Positions 1 to 9,736 of a stretch of 38,884 bases of DNA are shown here, piece after piece. Position 1 is the first letter of the stretch, and the number at the start of each line of letters is the position of its first letter. Below the pieces are notes generated by a model, which saw only the letters and a program-made list of their open reading frames with translations, did not search any database and was not told the DNA's origin. Position numbers and translations under genes: made by a program. The stretch is from Aeromicrobium sp. (lineage in GTDB: Bacteria; Actinomycetota; Actinomycetes; Propionibacteriales; Nocardioidaceae), in the NCBI GenBank assembly GCA_014377785.1, contig JACMOZ010000035.1, positions 1 through 38,884 on the forward strand, read 5' to 3'.

Positions 1-478
1 GCACGTAGGCGACGAGTTCGACGGCGAGTTCGCGGTAAGTGAGATTGCGCTTCCACGAGCCCAGATGGACTTCGTAGATGCTCATCGGTTCGGCATGGGG
101 TTGGTGGCTCGGGCGTGCTGCCATCCAGTCGGTGTCGGCCCACACATACGAACTCGTATGGACGACCGACGACCGTTGTGGCTGCAGTTGTGCGAAGCGG
201 GCGAAGGGATCGGACTTGATCAGGTGGTCCCCGTAGGCCGCGGTGATCTCGAATTGGTAGAGTTCGCCGTCGCCGATGCCGTCGACGGTGCCGTGCCAGA
301 CGCCGAATTTGTCGCAAGTCATAGGGTCGGCGTGCCCGACCCAGTCGTTGAAGTCGCCGATGACGCCCACGGCCGTCGCGCGTGGCGCCCACACGGCGAA
401 GCGAACGCCGTTGCCTTCGACATGCGCGCCGAAAACCCGCCAAGCGCCGTCGGCGACGGTGACGGCTTCTGGCTTCAT
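1..478 (-). CDS. glgB: 1,4-alpha-glucan branching enzyme, N-terminal part (runs off the left edge)
   Basis: Branching enzyme of cytosolic alpha-glucan synthesis: it cuts alpha-1,4 chains and re-attaches them as alpha-1,6 branches. Only the first ~159 codons are in the window. Reading the minus strand from the ATG at 476-478 gives a CBM48-type beta-sandwich (GVRFAVWAPRATAVGVIGDFN, residues ~28-48) and then the start of the GH13 domain with the GlgB hallmark SIYEVHLGSWKR and YRELAVELVAYV. The catalytic residues lie outside the window. The CBM48 begins within ~25 residues of the start, so the extra ~100-residue N1 module found in many actinobacterial GlgBs is absent. It follows mak by 9 nt and should be the last gene of a treS-mak-glgB operon. 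The identification is firm; the start is reasonable but its ribosome site is weak. Confidence 0.93.
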   Translation of the reverse strand, partial: MKPEAVTVADGAWRVFGAHVEGNGVRFAVWAPRATAVGVIGDFNDWVGHADPMTCDKFGVWHGTVDGIGDGELYQFEITAAYGDHLIKSDPFARFAQLQPQRSSVVHTSSYVWADTDWMAARPSHQPHAEPMSIYEVHLGSWKRNLTYRELAVELVAYV

Positions 479-487
479 TCGTTCAGC

Positions 488-1797
488 CTAGGCGTCGTCG
501 CGAAGCAGTCGCTTCAAGGCATCGAGCGGAATGTCGATCCAGGTCGGACGGTGGGCCGTTTCGTAGACCACTTCATACAGCGCCTTGTCGATCTCATAGG
601 CGCGCAACAACTCCGGGACCACGGCGCCGCCATAACCGTCGAGGAAGGCGAGCCGATTGTGCTCGGCCCATCGTATGGCGCGGTCGTCCCCCGGCGTGTC
701 GGTCTGCAACAAGACCGATTGCGCGGCGTAGTCAAAGGAGCGCAGCATGCCGGCCACATCCCGGAGCGGCGAGTCGAGGCCCGCGCGCTGGGCCAATGGC
801 ATGGCGGGTTCACCTTCGAAATCGATGACGAGCCAACCCGGAATCGCCCGCAGCGTCTGGCCAAGGTGAAGATCGCCGTGCACACGTTGGGCCAACACCG
901 TGGTGGCCAGTCCGCGCAGCACGGTGAAGGCAGACTTGGCCGCATCGACATAGGGGACGACGGCCGGTGCCGCTGAGGCTGCGGCATCGCAGCGTTCGTC
1001 AAAGCGGCCCGCAAGGGCGGACAGTTCGGTCGGCCCCCACGATTGGGTGCCGAACAGTACTGCGAGTCGGCCGTGGATGTCGGCGACGGTTTCGCCGAGT
1101 CGTTCGGATTCGCCGGCGAAGTCTCCGCCGGCTTCGGAGGCCTCGGCGTCGGGGTCGGCCAGCAAATCGCGGAAACTGGCGCGGGCCGAATCCCAACCCG
1201 TTGTCGCGGACCGGATGAAGTCGCTCACCATGGCCAGATCAACGTCGCCTTCGCGTTCATCGTGCAGAGTGATCCAGCCGTGTACGGACGCTACTTGGGT
1301 GCAACCGTCGTCGGTGAGCGCCCTGCTCAGCTCGATATCTGGATTGCGGCCGTGGCCGAGTTTGCGGAACAACTTGAGCACCAGATTGTCGCCGATGACG
1401 ATCGAGGAGTTGCTTTGCTCTGCGGTCAGTTGGACGGTCGGCGCGTCGGCATCGACCGGCAGCGTCCCGGTGTAGGTCAGTCCTTCGATGTCGGCGCCGA
1501 AGAAGCCGGAGAGCAAGGCCGTACGGGCGTGCGCGTCGTGCAGGGCGTCATAGATGAAATAGTCGCCGTCGTGCTCGATCAGGGCGCCTTCGAGGCCGGC
1601 AAAAGGTTCGCTGCGATACGACATCGGCATGTTGTAAGTCTGCTCGATCCCGTCGACGAGAACGGTAACCAATTCGAGACGGACGCCGAAACCGTCAGTC
1701 GGTTCCCGGATCCAGGCCCGTGACTCGACCTGGGAGATGCTGACTTCGCGGCCTCCCGCAAACCAGCGCTGGCGGGAGAGATAGTCGGCGCGGGCAG

Positions 1798-1801
<4 letters not shown>
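488..1801 (-). CDS. mak: Maltokinase (Mak/Pep2)
   Basis: ATP-dependent kinase making maltose-1-phosphate from maltose, the donor used by GlgE. The protein is 437 aa, close to the family's ~440-455. The N-terminal cap (RQRWFAGGRE, ~10-20) is typical of Mak/Pep2. The aminoglycoside-phosphotransferase-like lobe carries the catalytic loop HGDLHLGQ (~305-315) and the metal-binding DFEGEP (~325). I chose the ATG at 1799-1801 because its ATGA overlaps the treS stop by 4 nt and the protein then begins like its relatives. An open frame continues upstream to 1984 but only through treS sequence. The overlap implies translational coupling with treS; in many actinomycetes the two are even fused. Function is assigned by family; the motifs are directly visible. 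Confidence 0.95.
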
Positions 1802-3462
<1,661 letters not shown>

Positions 3463-3499
3463 GCCTACAATCTTGTCAGGCACTCTCCGCGGACCGACC

Positions 3500-3910
3500 T
3501 CAGAGGGTGATGATCTCGAGTTCGGCGATTCCGTCGAAGTCCTTGGGGTTGGCTGTGATCAACGGGAGGCCGTGGAAGAGGGCCGTCGCGGCAATCATCG
3601 CATCGAACGAGCGGGCAGTGATTTTTCGGCCGCTTCTCCGCAGGTCCGCGGACACGCGACCGAAGACGCGAGCGACATCGGCGTCGAACGGCAAGGCATC
3701 GAACGACGATTCGGCAAATTCGGCAAATTGGAGTCGGGCTTGCCGGATGGCGCGCTCGTGATTCGAACGGGTGACCAGTGGTCCTACCGACAGTTCGGCG
3801 AGGGTCAAGGCACTGATTCGACTCTGTTGAGGCAGTCGCAGGGGGTCATCGATCTGGTCGAGCTTGATTAGCGCTGAGGTGTCAAGGAGCGCCGTCGGCG
3901 GACCCTTCAC
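3500..3910 (-). CDS. vapC: VapC-family PIN-domain toxin
   Basis: 136-aa PIN-domain protein, predicted Mg-dependent endoribonuclease toxin of a type II toxin-antitoxin pair. The acidic active-site set is visible: Asp in ALLDTSALIKLD (~10), Glu in LTLAELSVG (~40), Asp in SFDAMIAATA (~105) and Asp in NPKDFDGI (~123-126), so the enzyme looks intact. Its ATG overlaps the end of the antitoxin gene by 4 nt, the usual layout. It sits between the HTH/MFS operon and treS, within an otherwise metabolic cluster, which suggests later insertion. The RNA target cannot be read from sequence. The family call is firm. Confidence 0.92.
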   Translation of the reverse strand: MKGPPTALLDTSALIKLDQIDDPLRLPQQSRISALTLAELSVGPLVTRSNHERAIRQARLQFAEFAESSFDALPFDADVARVFGRVSADLRRSGRKITARSFDAMIAATALFHGLPLITANPKDFDGIAELEIITL

Positions 3911-4143
3911 AGCGAGGTATCCATGACTTCTCCGATATCGCGTCGGAACGCGTCGGCATCCATCGGAGGCAAGTGGCGACTGCGTTCGACCAGTTCAGCC
4001 GTGCTTAGGCTCTGAAGCGGTAGGCGTGTCAATTGCGCAACTGGTTTTCCTGAACGCTCCACGATGACGACCTCCCCGGCGGCGACCCGGTCGAGCACCT
4101 CACCGCCATGATTGCGCAAGTCGCAGACATTGACCTTTCCCAT
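3907..4143 (-). CDS. vapB: VapB/Phd-type antitoxin
   Basis: 78-aa antitoxin of the Phd/YefM type, which neutralises the adjacent PIN toxin and normally represses its own promoter. The N-terminal DNA-binding part shows the family pattern GKVNVCDLRNHGGEVLDRV, then GEVVIVERSGKPVAQLTRL. The acidic C-terminal tail (PPMDADAFRRDIGEVMD) is the likely toxin-wrapping segment. Start: ATG at 4143; a GTG two codons upstream (4149) is also open, and neither has a strong Shine-Dalgarno. It is transcribed away from the HTH regulator at 4228, so the ~85-nt gap holds both promoters. Confidence 0.88.
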   Translation of the reverse strand: MGKVNVCDLRNHGGEVLDRVAAGEVVIVERSGKPVAQLTRLPLQSLSTAELVERSRHLPPMDADAFRRDIGEVMDTSL

Positions 4144-4182
4144 TTCCACAGGGTATCGCGCGTGAGAGGTTCAACGATTACG

Positions 4183-4210
4183 CAAAGAACTCTTTGCAAA
4201 GGATTCTTTG
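4183..4210. promoter_or_regulatory. Tandem palindromic operator, two abutting 14-bp sites
   Basis: Two abutting 14-nt inverted repeats, CAAAGAACTCTTTG (4183-4196) and CAAAGGATTCTTTG (4197-4210), differ at only three central positions and share CAAAG/CTTTG arms. They lie 17 nt before the ATG of the HTH regulator and in the gap shared with vapB. The inference is a binding site for the adjacent ArsR-like regulator, giving autoregulation of the regulator/MFS operon. The sequence symmetry is certain; the partner protein is inferred from position. Confidence 0.75.
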
Positions 4211-4227
4211 TGGTTTAAGGTGGCCGC

Positions 4228-4788
4228 ATGGCCTACACGCTCAAGATCGTCGAAGACGTCGACACTCTCCGCGCGGTCGCCCATCCGCTGCGGATGAAAT
4301 TGCTGGGATCTCTCCGCGCGGACGGGCCATCGACGGCTTCCGAACTCGGACGTCGATTCGGCGAGTCGAGTGGCTCGACTTCTTATCATCTGCGCCAACT
4401 CGAGCGGTTTGGATTCGTCATCGAGGATGAGGATCAGCCCTCGCGCCGTGAGCGCCGCTGGAAGGCCGCTCACGACATGACGAGTTTTCGCACAGCGGCG
4501 CTCCTCGAAGACGAGTCCGGCCGTCAACTTCTCAATGTGGCGATGCGGCAGGTCGTCGACTACCTGACCGGAAACCTCGGGGCCTATGCCACCCGCGACC
4601 TTTCCGGCACGTGGAGAGCCGCCCTTGGCGCAAGCGACTATTTGCTTCGGCTCAGTGCCGACGACGTCAACGAATTGCGGGCAGAACTTGGCGCCGTGAT
4701 CGAGCGGTTCCACGCCCGCGAGTCTGACACGACCGAGGCAATGAGCGTCGCGTTGCATGTGCTCGCGCTGCCGAGAAGTGACCTATGA
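4228..4788 (+). CDS. ArsR-like winged-helix transcriptional regulator (HTH_20 type)
   Basis: 186-aa DNA-binding protein. The winged helix is at the N-terminus: DTLRAVAHPLRMKLLGSLRADG (helices 1-2, ~10-32), TASELGRRFGESSGSTSYHLRQLERFGFV (helix 3, recognition helix and start of the wing, ~36-65). The STSYHLRQL recognition helix is typical of HTH_20/ArsR-like proteins. The C-terminal half (~90-186) is helical and of unknown ligand specificity; no metal-binding cysteine cluster is seen. Its stop overlaps the ATG of the MFS gene (ATGA), so it is probably a local repressor of that transporter through the tandem palindromes just upstream. The inducer is unknown. Confidence 0.9.
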   Translation: MAYTLKIVEDVDTLRAVAHPLRMKLLGSLRADGPSTASELGRRFGESSGSTSYHLRQLERFGFVIEDEDQPSRRERRWKAAHDMTSFRTAALLEDESGRQLLNVAMRQVVDYLTGNLGAYATRDLSGTWRAALGASDYLLRLSADDVNELRAELGAVIERFHARESDTTEAMSVALHVLALPRSDL

Positions 4789-6026
4789 ACGACGTTCGGC
4801 GTACCTATTTCGTGTTGCTCGGGTTGCGCTGGTTCTCGACGGGACTGATCGTTCCTGCGTTTGCGCTGCTGCCGCTGGACCGCGGACTGACGGTTGCGCA
4901 GATGGGTGCGGCGTTCGCGATGCAGGGGTTGGTCACCTTGGCTCTTGAACTTCCCACCGGCGGTTTGGCCGACACGTGGGGTCGCAAGCCAGTGTTGGTC
5001 TTGTCCGGATGTGTATGTCTGATCGCCCTGTGGGTACTTCTCTTTGCGCGGTCGCCGCTTGCGTTCGGCGCGGCCGCGGCGTTGATGGGGGTCTACCGGG
5101 CACTCGACAGCGGTCCGCTCGATTCGTGGTTTGTCGATGAAGCGCATCGGCACGATATCGACGCCGACATCACCAAAGGCCTCGCCGGCGGCGGATCAGT
5201 CATAGGGCTGGCAATCGGTGCGGGCGCGCTGACTGCTGGGGGACTGATCGCTTGGCAGCCGTTGAGCGGCGTGGAAGCTCTTGCCGTGCCGATTGTCGCC
5301 TCGATCGTCGCGCAGTCACTTGCCGTGGTGAGCTTCTTCGTCCTCATGAAAGAAGAGAGAAGGCCGGTCCATTCGGGTCTCGCTTCTTCGCTCAGAGATG
5401 TCCCGAAGGCCGTCCTCGAAGGTATCGGCCTGTTGCGTGCTTCGCGTGCGCTCAAAAGCCTGATAGCAATATCGGCGCTATGGGGATTCGGCATGGTTGC
5501 CTTCGAGACGATCATGCCGATTCGATTGGCCGAGCTGCTCGATGACCGGTCCCTGGCCGGCGTCGTGATGGGCCCGGTCGCGGCAACAGGGTGGATCGCA
5601 TTCGCGGCAGGATCTGCCCTCGTGCCAGCGATCGCGCGGCGTCTTGGCATCTTGCGCACGGCCAGTGCCTTGCGGATCGCTCAGGGGCTTGGAGTCATGA
5701 CAATGGGCTTGGTTGCCGGACCCATCGGACTCGTGTTCGCCTACTTCGTGGCCTATGCGATCCACGGAGCAGCAGGCCCATTGCATTCCTCGCTGTTGCA
5801 CGCGCGGGTGACAAGCGCTCACCGCTCGACAGTCGTTTCGCTGAGTTCACTTGCCGCGCAGCCCGGCGGTTCGATCGGGTTGATTGTGCTCGGCGCGATA
5901 GCCACCGAAATGTCGACGGCGGCTTCATTGTTCTGCGGTGCAGCTGTCCTTGCCTTGGCAGCGCCGCTCTATTTCACTGGAACCCGTGAGCGCGCCGGGG
6001 CTGCGCCTGGCCGGACTGACCTATGA
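4785..6026 (+). CDS. MFS transporter, probable drug/metabolite exporter
   Basis: 413-aa inner-membrane protein with about 12 hydrophobic segments, in the size range of major facilitator antiporters. The loop 2-3 signature is visible as GGLADTWGRKPVLVLSG (~66-82). Other features are a first helix from ~7 (YFVLLGLRWFSTGLIVPAFAL), ELPTGGLAD, and hydrophobic blocks to ~405. It is translationally coupled to the HTH regulator upstream (4-nt overlap). Regulator-exporter pairs of this layout commonly respond to a small toxic compound, but the substrate cannot be read here. It converges on the DUF6458 gene with a 22-nt gap. Confidence 0.9.
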   Translation: MNDVRRTYFVLLGLRWFSTGLIVPAFALLPLDRGLTVAQMGAAFAMQGLVTLALELPTGGLADTWGRKPVLVLSGCVCLIALWVLLFARSPLAFGAAAALMGVYRALDSGPLDSWFVDEAHRHDIDADITKGLAGGGSVIGLAIGAGALTAGGLIAWQPLSGVEALAVPIVASIVAQSLAVVSFFVLMKEERRPVHSGLASSLRDVPKAVLEGIGLLRASRALKSLIAISALWGFGMVAFETIMPIRLAELLDDRSLAGVVMGPVAATGWIAFAAGSALVPAIARRLGILRTASALRIAQGLGVMTMGLVAGPIGLVFAYFVAYAIHGAAGPLHSSLLHARVTSAHRSTVVSLSSLAAQPGGSIGLIVLGAIATEMSTAASLFCGAAVLALAAPLYFTGTRERAGAAPGRTDL

Positions 6027-6048
6027 AACGAATTACCGGTGCCTGACG

Positions 6049-6252
6049 TCAGACCGCGGGTGGGTTGCCGCCCCGGTTTTGGTTGTTGCCGTTTTGGCTA
6101 GAAAGGATCAAGGTGATGACGAGTCCCAGTGCTCCGACTCCGAGCAGAATGTAACCGATCGTCGTCAGGTCGATATTGTTGATGCTGTCGGTCACGGCAA
6201 ATGCCAGGATCGCGCCGAGAGCAATAAGAACAAGTGAAGTTCCGATACGCAT
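6049..6252 (-). CDS. Small two-helix membrane protein, DUF6458 family
   Basis: 67-aa protein with two predicted membrane helices: RIGTSLVLIALGAILAFAV (~2-20) and IGYILLGVGALGLVITLIL (~32-50). A hydrophilic Asn/Gly-rich tail follows (NGNNQNRGGNPP). The pattern matches the small actinobacterial DUF6458 family; no biochemical role is known to me. The ribosome site GAGAGGACT lies just before the ATG at 6252. It is 64 nt downstream of glgE on the same strand and might be read from the glgX-glgE transcript, or from its own promoter in that gap. Confidence 0.8.
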   Translation of the reverse strand: MRIGTSLVLIALGAILAFAVTDSINNIDLTTIGYILLGVGALGLVITLILSSQNGNNQNRGGNPPAV

Positions 6253-6316
6253 CGTTGAGTCCTCTCAGAAATGACTGTTAATTGACCGTAGCCCAAGTTG
6301 CGGGCTCCCGCCGGGA

Positions 6317-8215
6317 TTACGGCGTGACGACACCGAAGATCCTGGCCGGCTGCTCGGCACTGATGACCACCCGGTCGGCCGTCGTTGCCTGGCCAGACAT
6401 TTCGTCCTGCAGGAGGAAGGGCATACCCCACTGGAGCCCGATGTCGGCCGGATTGACCGACAGCCGGACCGTCTTTTCGGCGCCGGGAGCCAGGTCGACC
6501 ACCACCACCACGGCGTCATCGCCGGACCGTTTCGAGAAGCAAACAACACTGTCGTCGCTGGTGCCCTGGACATAGAGATTGCGCAATTGCCGCAACGCCG
6601 GATGTCGGCGGCGCGACTCGTTGAGCTTGGTGATGAACGGGGCGAGGCTGTCGGCGCGATCCCAGTCGCGGACCTTGATCTCGTATTTCTCGGAGTGGAG
6701 GTATTCCTCGGTGTCGGGCCCGGCCGGTTCGTGTTCGCGTAATTCGAAACCCGCATACATGCCCCACGTGGGCGAACCGGTCGCTGCCAGGACGGCGCGT
6801 GACTTGAACATCGCTTCGTCGCCGCTCTGCAGATAGCGTGGAAGTATGTCGGGCGTGTTGACGAAGAAGTTTGGCCGGAGGAAATGGCTCGTTTCGCGGG
6901 CTACCTCTTCGAGATAGCGGCCGGTCTCGCCCTTGTGTTCACGCCACGTGATGTAGGTGTAGCTCTGGTGGAAGCCGACCATCGCGAGCGCCTGCATCAT
7001 GGCAGGAACCGTGAACGCCTCGGCAAGGAAGATCACCTCGGGGTTGGTGCCCCGGATGTCGGCAATGAGTCGCTCCCACAAGCCCAGTGGCTTCGTATGC
7101 GGGTTGTCGACGCGGAAAATGTTGACGCCGTGGCCGATCCAGAACCGCAGGATGCGAACGATCTCGGTGTAGAGGCCGTCGGGGTCACCGTCGAAGTCGA
7201 GTGGATAAATGTCCTGATATTTCTTCGGCGGGTTCTCGGCGAAGGCAATGCTGCCGTCGATGCGCGTCGGGAACCACTCCGGATGGGCCCTGACCCAGGG
7301 ATGGTCGGGCGCACACTGCAGGGCGAAATCGAGAGCGACGTCGAGGTCGAATCGCCGTGCTTGGGCGACGAAGTCGTCGATCGTGCCGAGGTCGGGGTGG
7401 ATCGCGTCATGACCGCCGTCGGCCGAACCGATCGCCCACGGCGAGCCGGGGTCGCCCTCCGCGGCGTTCAGGGTGTTGTCGCGGCCCTTGCGGTTGACCG
7501 TGCCTATCGGATGGATCGGTGGCAGGTAAACCACATCGAAGCCCATGGCGGCGACCGCTTCGAGTCGAGTCGCGGCGGTGCGAAGGGTCCCGGTGATCAG
7601 GCGTCCGTCGTTCGTTAGCCGGGCACCTTCGGAGCGGGGGAAGAATTCATACCAGGAGCCGAACAGGGCCCGTTGGCGGTCGACGAATACGGGCAGAGAC
7701 GCGGTCGAATCCAGATGGTCCTTCAAGGGATCGGCTTCGAAGAAGGGACTGACGGACAATCCGGCGACCAGCCGGTCGAGTGGGGGTTTGGTCGCATCGC
7801 TGATTATCGAATACTCCTGCAGAAAGACCGGGTCGTCGATGTTGGCGCGTTCGAGCAACGCGGCGCCTTCGGCAAGCACGAGATCGATGTCGACGCCGGC
7901 TTCAATCTTGATCGGTGCATCGCGGTACCAAGTGGCATAAGGGTTAGACCACGATTCGATGCGGAAAGTCCATGCTCCCAGCTGGTCGGCACTGACCTCG
8001 GCGCTCCACACATCGTTCTCGTGTTGTGCGAGAAGGACTCCGGGCCGATCGATTCCGTCGGGGCCGGTCAGGATCGCCGCCGCCCCGATCGCGGCTCGTC
8101 CTTCACCGAAGACCCGTGCCTGTACTCGGAAGCGCTCGCCGTCGACTGCCTTCACGGGATAGCGACCACCCTCGAGTTGGGGGCGGACATCCAGGATCGG
8201 GATTCGGGTGATCAT
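6317..8215 (-). CDS. glgE: Alpha-1,4-glucan:maltose-1-phosphate maltosyltransferase (GlgE)
   Basis: GH13_3 enzyme that extends alpha-1,4-glucan by maltose units taken from maltose-1-phosphate. The protein is 632 aa; the family is ~640-700. The N-terminal domain opens with RIPILDVRPQLEGGRYPVKAV, a GlgE hallmark. The catalytic barrel shows YEFFPRSEGA, VVYLPPIHPIGTVNRKGRDN, DFALQCAPDHPW, the nucleophile Asp in FRVDNPHTKPLGLWE, the acid/base Glu in FLAEAFT, and TWREHKGETGRY. The start is ATG at 8213-8215: its ATGA overlaps the glgX stop, and the longer open frame upstream is glgX sequence. The product is cytosolic and partners with TreS/Mak (donor supply) and GlgB (branching). Confidence 0.96.
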   Translation of the reverse strand: MITRIPILDVRPQLEGGRYPVKAVDGERFRVQARVFGEGRAAIGAAAILTGPDGIDRPGVLLAQHENDVWSAEVSADQLGAWTFRIESWSNPYATWYRDAPIKIEAGVDIDLVLAEGAALLERANIDDPVFLQEYSIISDATKPPLDRLVAGLSVSPFFEADPLKDHLDSTASLPVFVDRQRALFGSWYEFFPRSEGARLTNDGRLITGTLRTAATRLEAVAAMGFDVVYLPPIHPIGTVNRKGRDNTLNAAEGDPGSPWAIGSADGGHDAIHPDLGTIDDFVAQARRFDLDVALDFALQCAPDHPWVRAHPEWFPTRIDGSIAFAENPPKKYQDIYPLDFDGDPDGLYTEIVRILRFWIGHGVNIFRVDNPHTKPLGLWERLIADIRGTNPEVIFLAEAFTVPAMMQALAMVGFHQSYTYITWREHKGETGRYLEEVARETSHFLRPNFFVNTPDILPRYLQSGDEAMFKSRAVLAATGSPTWGMYAGFELREHEPAGPDTEEYLHSEKYEIKVRDWDRADSLAPFITKLNESRRRHPALRQLRNLYVQGTSDDSVVCFSKRSGDDAVVVVVDLAPGAEKTVRLSVNPADIGLQWGMPFLLQDEMSGQATTADRVVISAEQPARIFGVVTP

Positions 8216-9663
8216 GACTCCAAACCTAATGGAGTTATCCGGCGTGAATAGTCGGTTCCGCCGATCGACATCGAACCCTCGCCGGCATCCATCCACAGGG
8301 TTTGGCCGGCCAGGGACATACCAAGGGCATGCACATCGCCGTTGTGCCAATCGTCTTCGCTCATTGGTTGACCGTCGGCGCCCAGCCATTCGACGTCTTC
8401 GCTGCCCAGGAAAGCAGAACCGTTGAACGCGGGCCGGATTGCGATAAGTTGGGCTATGAGTTCGCGGAAGTCCCACCCGGAGTCGGGGCGCCACGACAAC
8501 CAGCTCACCTCGTTGTCCTGACAGTAGGCATTGTTGTTTCCCAGTTGGGTATGACCGAACTCGTCGCCCATCCTGATCATCGGGACGCCACGGGAGAGCA
8601 GTAGTGACGCCAGCAGATTGGCGGCGCGGTACTGGCGCGCGGCGATGATGAGTGGGTCGTCACTGTCGCCTTCGACACCGCAATTGTCCGAGCGGTTGTC
8701 GTCGTTGCCGTCCCGGCCGTCCTCGCCGTTGGCGTCGTTGTGCTTGTGTTCGTAGGTGACAACGTCGCGCAACGTGAATCCGTCGTGGGCCGTGACGAAG
8801 TTGATCGAAAGCAATGGGCCGGAGAAAATATCGGACGATCCCGACATCCGCGAGGCAAGAAGGCCGACTCCGTCACTCGCGCCGCGCCAGAAGTCGCGGA
8901 GGTCATCGCGGAAGCGGTCGTTCCACTCGGCAAACGGGGCGCCAAAGGTTCCGAGCGCATACCCTTCGGGCGTCGCGTCCCACGGTTCGAGTATGTGTTT
9001 GAGCGAGCCGAGCTGGGGATCGGCGGCGATCCGCCCGAACAGCGCGCCGGGCGCGTCAAGTTGCCGTGCGGCGTCCCGGGCGAGAGCGCTCGCGAGGTCG
9101 AAGCGGAAGCCATCGACTCCGAGGTCGCCGGACCAGAACCGAAGCGACTCGATGATGAAGTCCTGTACATCAGGCCGGTTCGCGTCGAGGGTATTGCCGC
9201 AGCCGGAGAAATCGATCAGATTCGTGCCGTCGTGGAGATACCAGGACGGATCGGCGACGTCGGGCGCCGTGTGGTTGTAGACAGCGTCAAGGATGACCTC
9301 GAGGCCCGCCTCATGCAGAGCGGCAACCATGTCGCCGAACTCTCCGATCGGGTCTTCGGTCGCGGCATAGTTGGCATGGGGTGCGAAGTAGTCGACGGTG
9401 TTGTAGCCCCAGTAATTAGTGAGCCCACGTGCCGTCAATTCCGTTTCGCTCGAGTAGGCGAACACCGGCAGCAATTCAATCGTCGTGGCGCCCAAACCCA
9501 GCAGGTGTTCGATGACGCAAGGGTGGGCAAAGCCCGCATAGGTGCCCCGCAGTTCGGCCGGAACGGATTGGTTGCGCATTGTCATCCCGCGCACATGCGC
9601 TTCGTAGATCACGGTGTCGCTCCACGGGATGTGGGGATGCAGGCCGATCCGGTCATCTGTCAC
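8212..9663 (-). CDS. glgX: Glycogen debranching enzyme GlgX, compact form without CBM48
   Basis: GH13 isoamylase-type debranching enzyme acting on alpha-1,6 branches. The catalytic core is intact: WSDTVIYEAHVRGMT (start), EVILDAVYNHTAPD, nucleophile Asp in VDGFRFDLASALAR, acid/base Glu in ILEPWDATPEGY, HDGFTLRDVVTYEHKHN, GDEFGHTQLGNNNAYCQDNE. At ~483 aa it is far shorter than the usual ~650-720. The N-terminal CBM48 (~150 residues) is absent, and an in-frame TAG lies five codons before the upstream GTG, so no longer start exists. The C-terminal beta-domain is also cut to a short tail ending at the glgE overlap. Two GTG starts are possible (9678, 9663); 9663 has AGGAT at good spacing. Family certain; activity and specificity of this compact form are uncertain. 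Confidence 0.9.
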   Translation of the reverse strand: MTDDRIGLHPHIPWSDTVIYEAHVRGMTMRNQSVPAELRGTYAGFAHPCVIEHLLGLGATTIELLPVFAYSSETELTARGLTNYWGYNTVDYFAPHANYAATEDPIGEFGDMVAALHEAGLEVILDAVYNHTAPDVADPSWYLHDGTNLIDFSGCGNTLDANRPDVQDFIIESLRFWSGDLGVDGFRFDLASALARDAARQLDAPGALFGRIAADPQLGSLKHILEPWDATPEGYALGTFGAPFAEWNDRFRDDLRDFWRGASDGVGLLASRMSGSSDIFSGPLLSINFVTAHDGFTLRDVVTYEHKHNDANGEDGRDGNDDNRSDNCGVEGDSDDPLIIAARQYRAANLLASLLLSRGVPMIRMGDEFGHTQLGNNNAYCQDNEVSWLSWRPDSGWDFRELIAQLIAIRPAFNGSAFLGSEDVEWLGADGQPMSEDDWHNGDVHALGMSLAGQTLWMDAGEGSMSIGGTDYSRRITPLGLES

Positions 9664-9706
9664 GCCCTTATCCTGCACTAAGGTGAACGGCTACCGAGCC
9701 TTGAAC

Positions 9707-9736
9707 CACCAACTCGACAAACACCAACTCGACAAA
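9707..9736. repeat. Perfect 15-bp tandem duplication at the ech start
   Basis: CACCAACTCGACAAA occurs twice head-to-tail (9707-9721 and 9722-9736). The last A of copy two is the first base of the ech ATG. It occupies much of the ~70-nt divergent gap between glgX and ech, so it could affect promoter spacing on either side. No dyad symmetry is seen within the unit. Confidence 0.85.
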
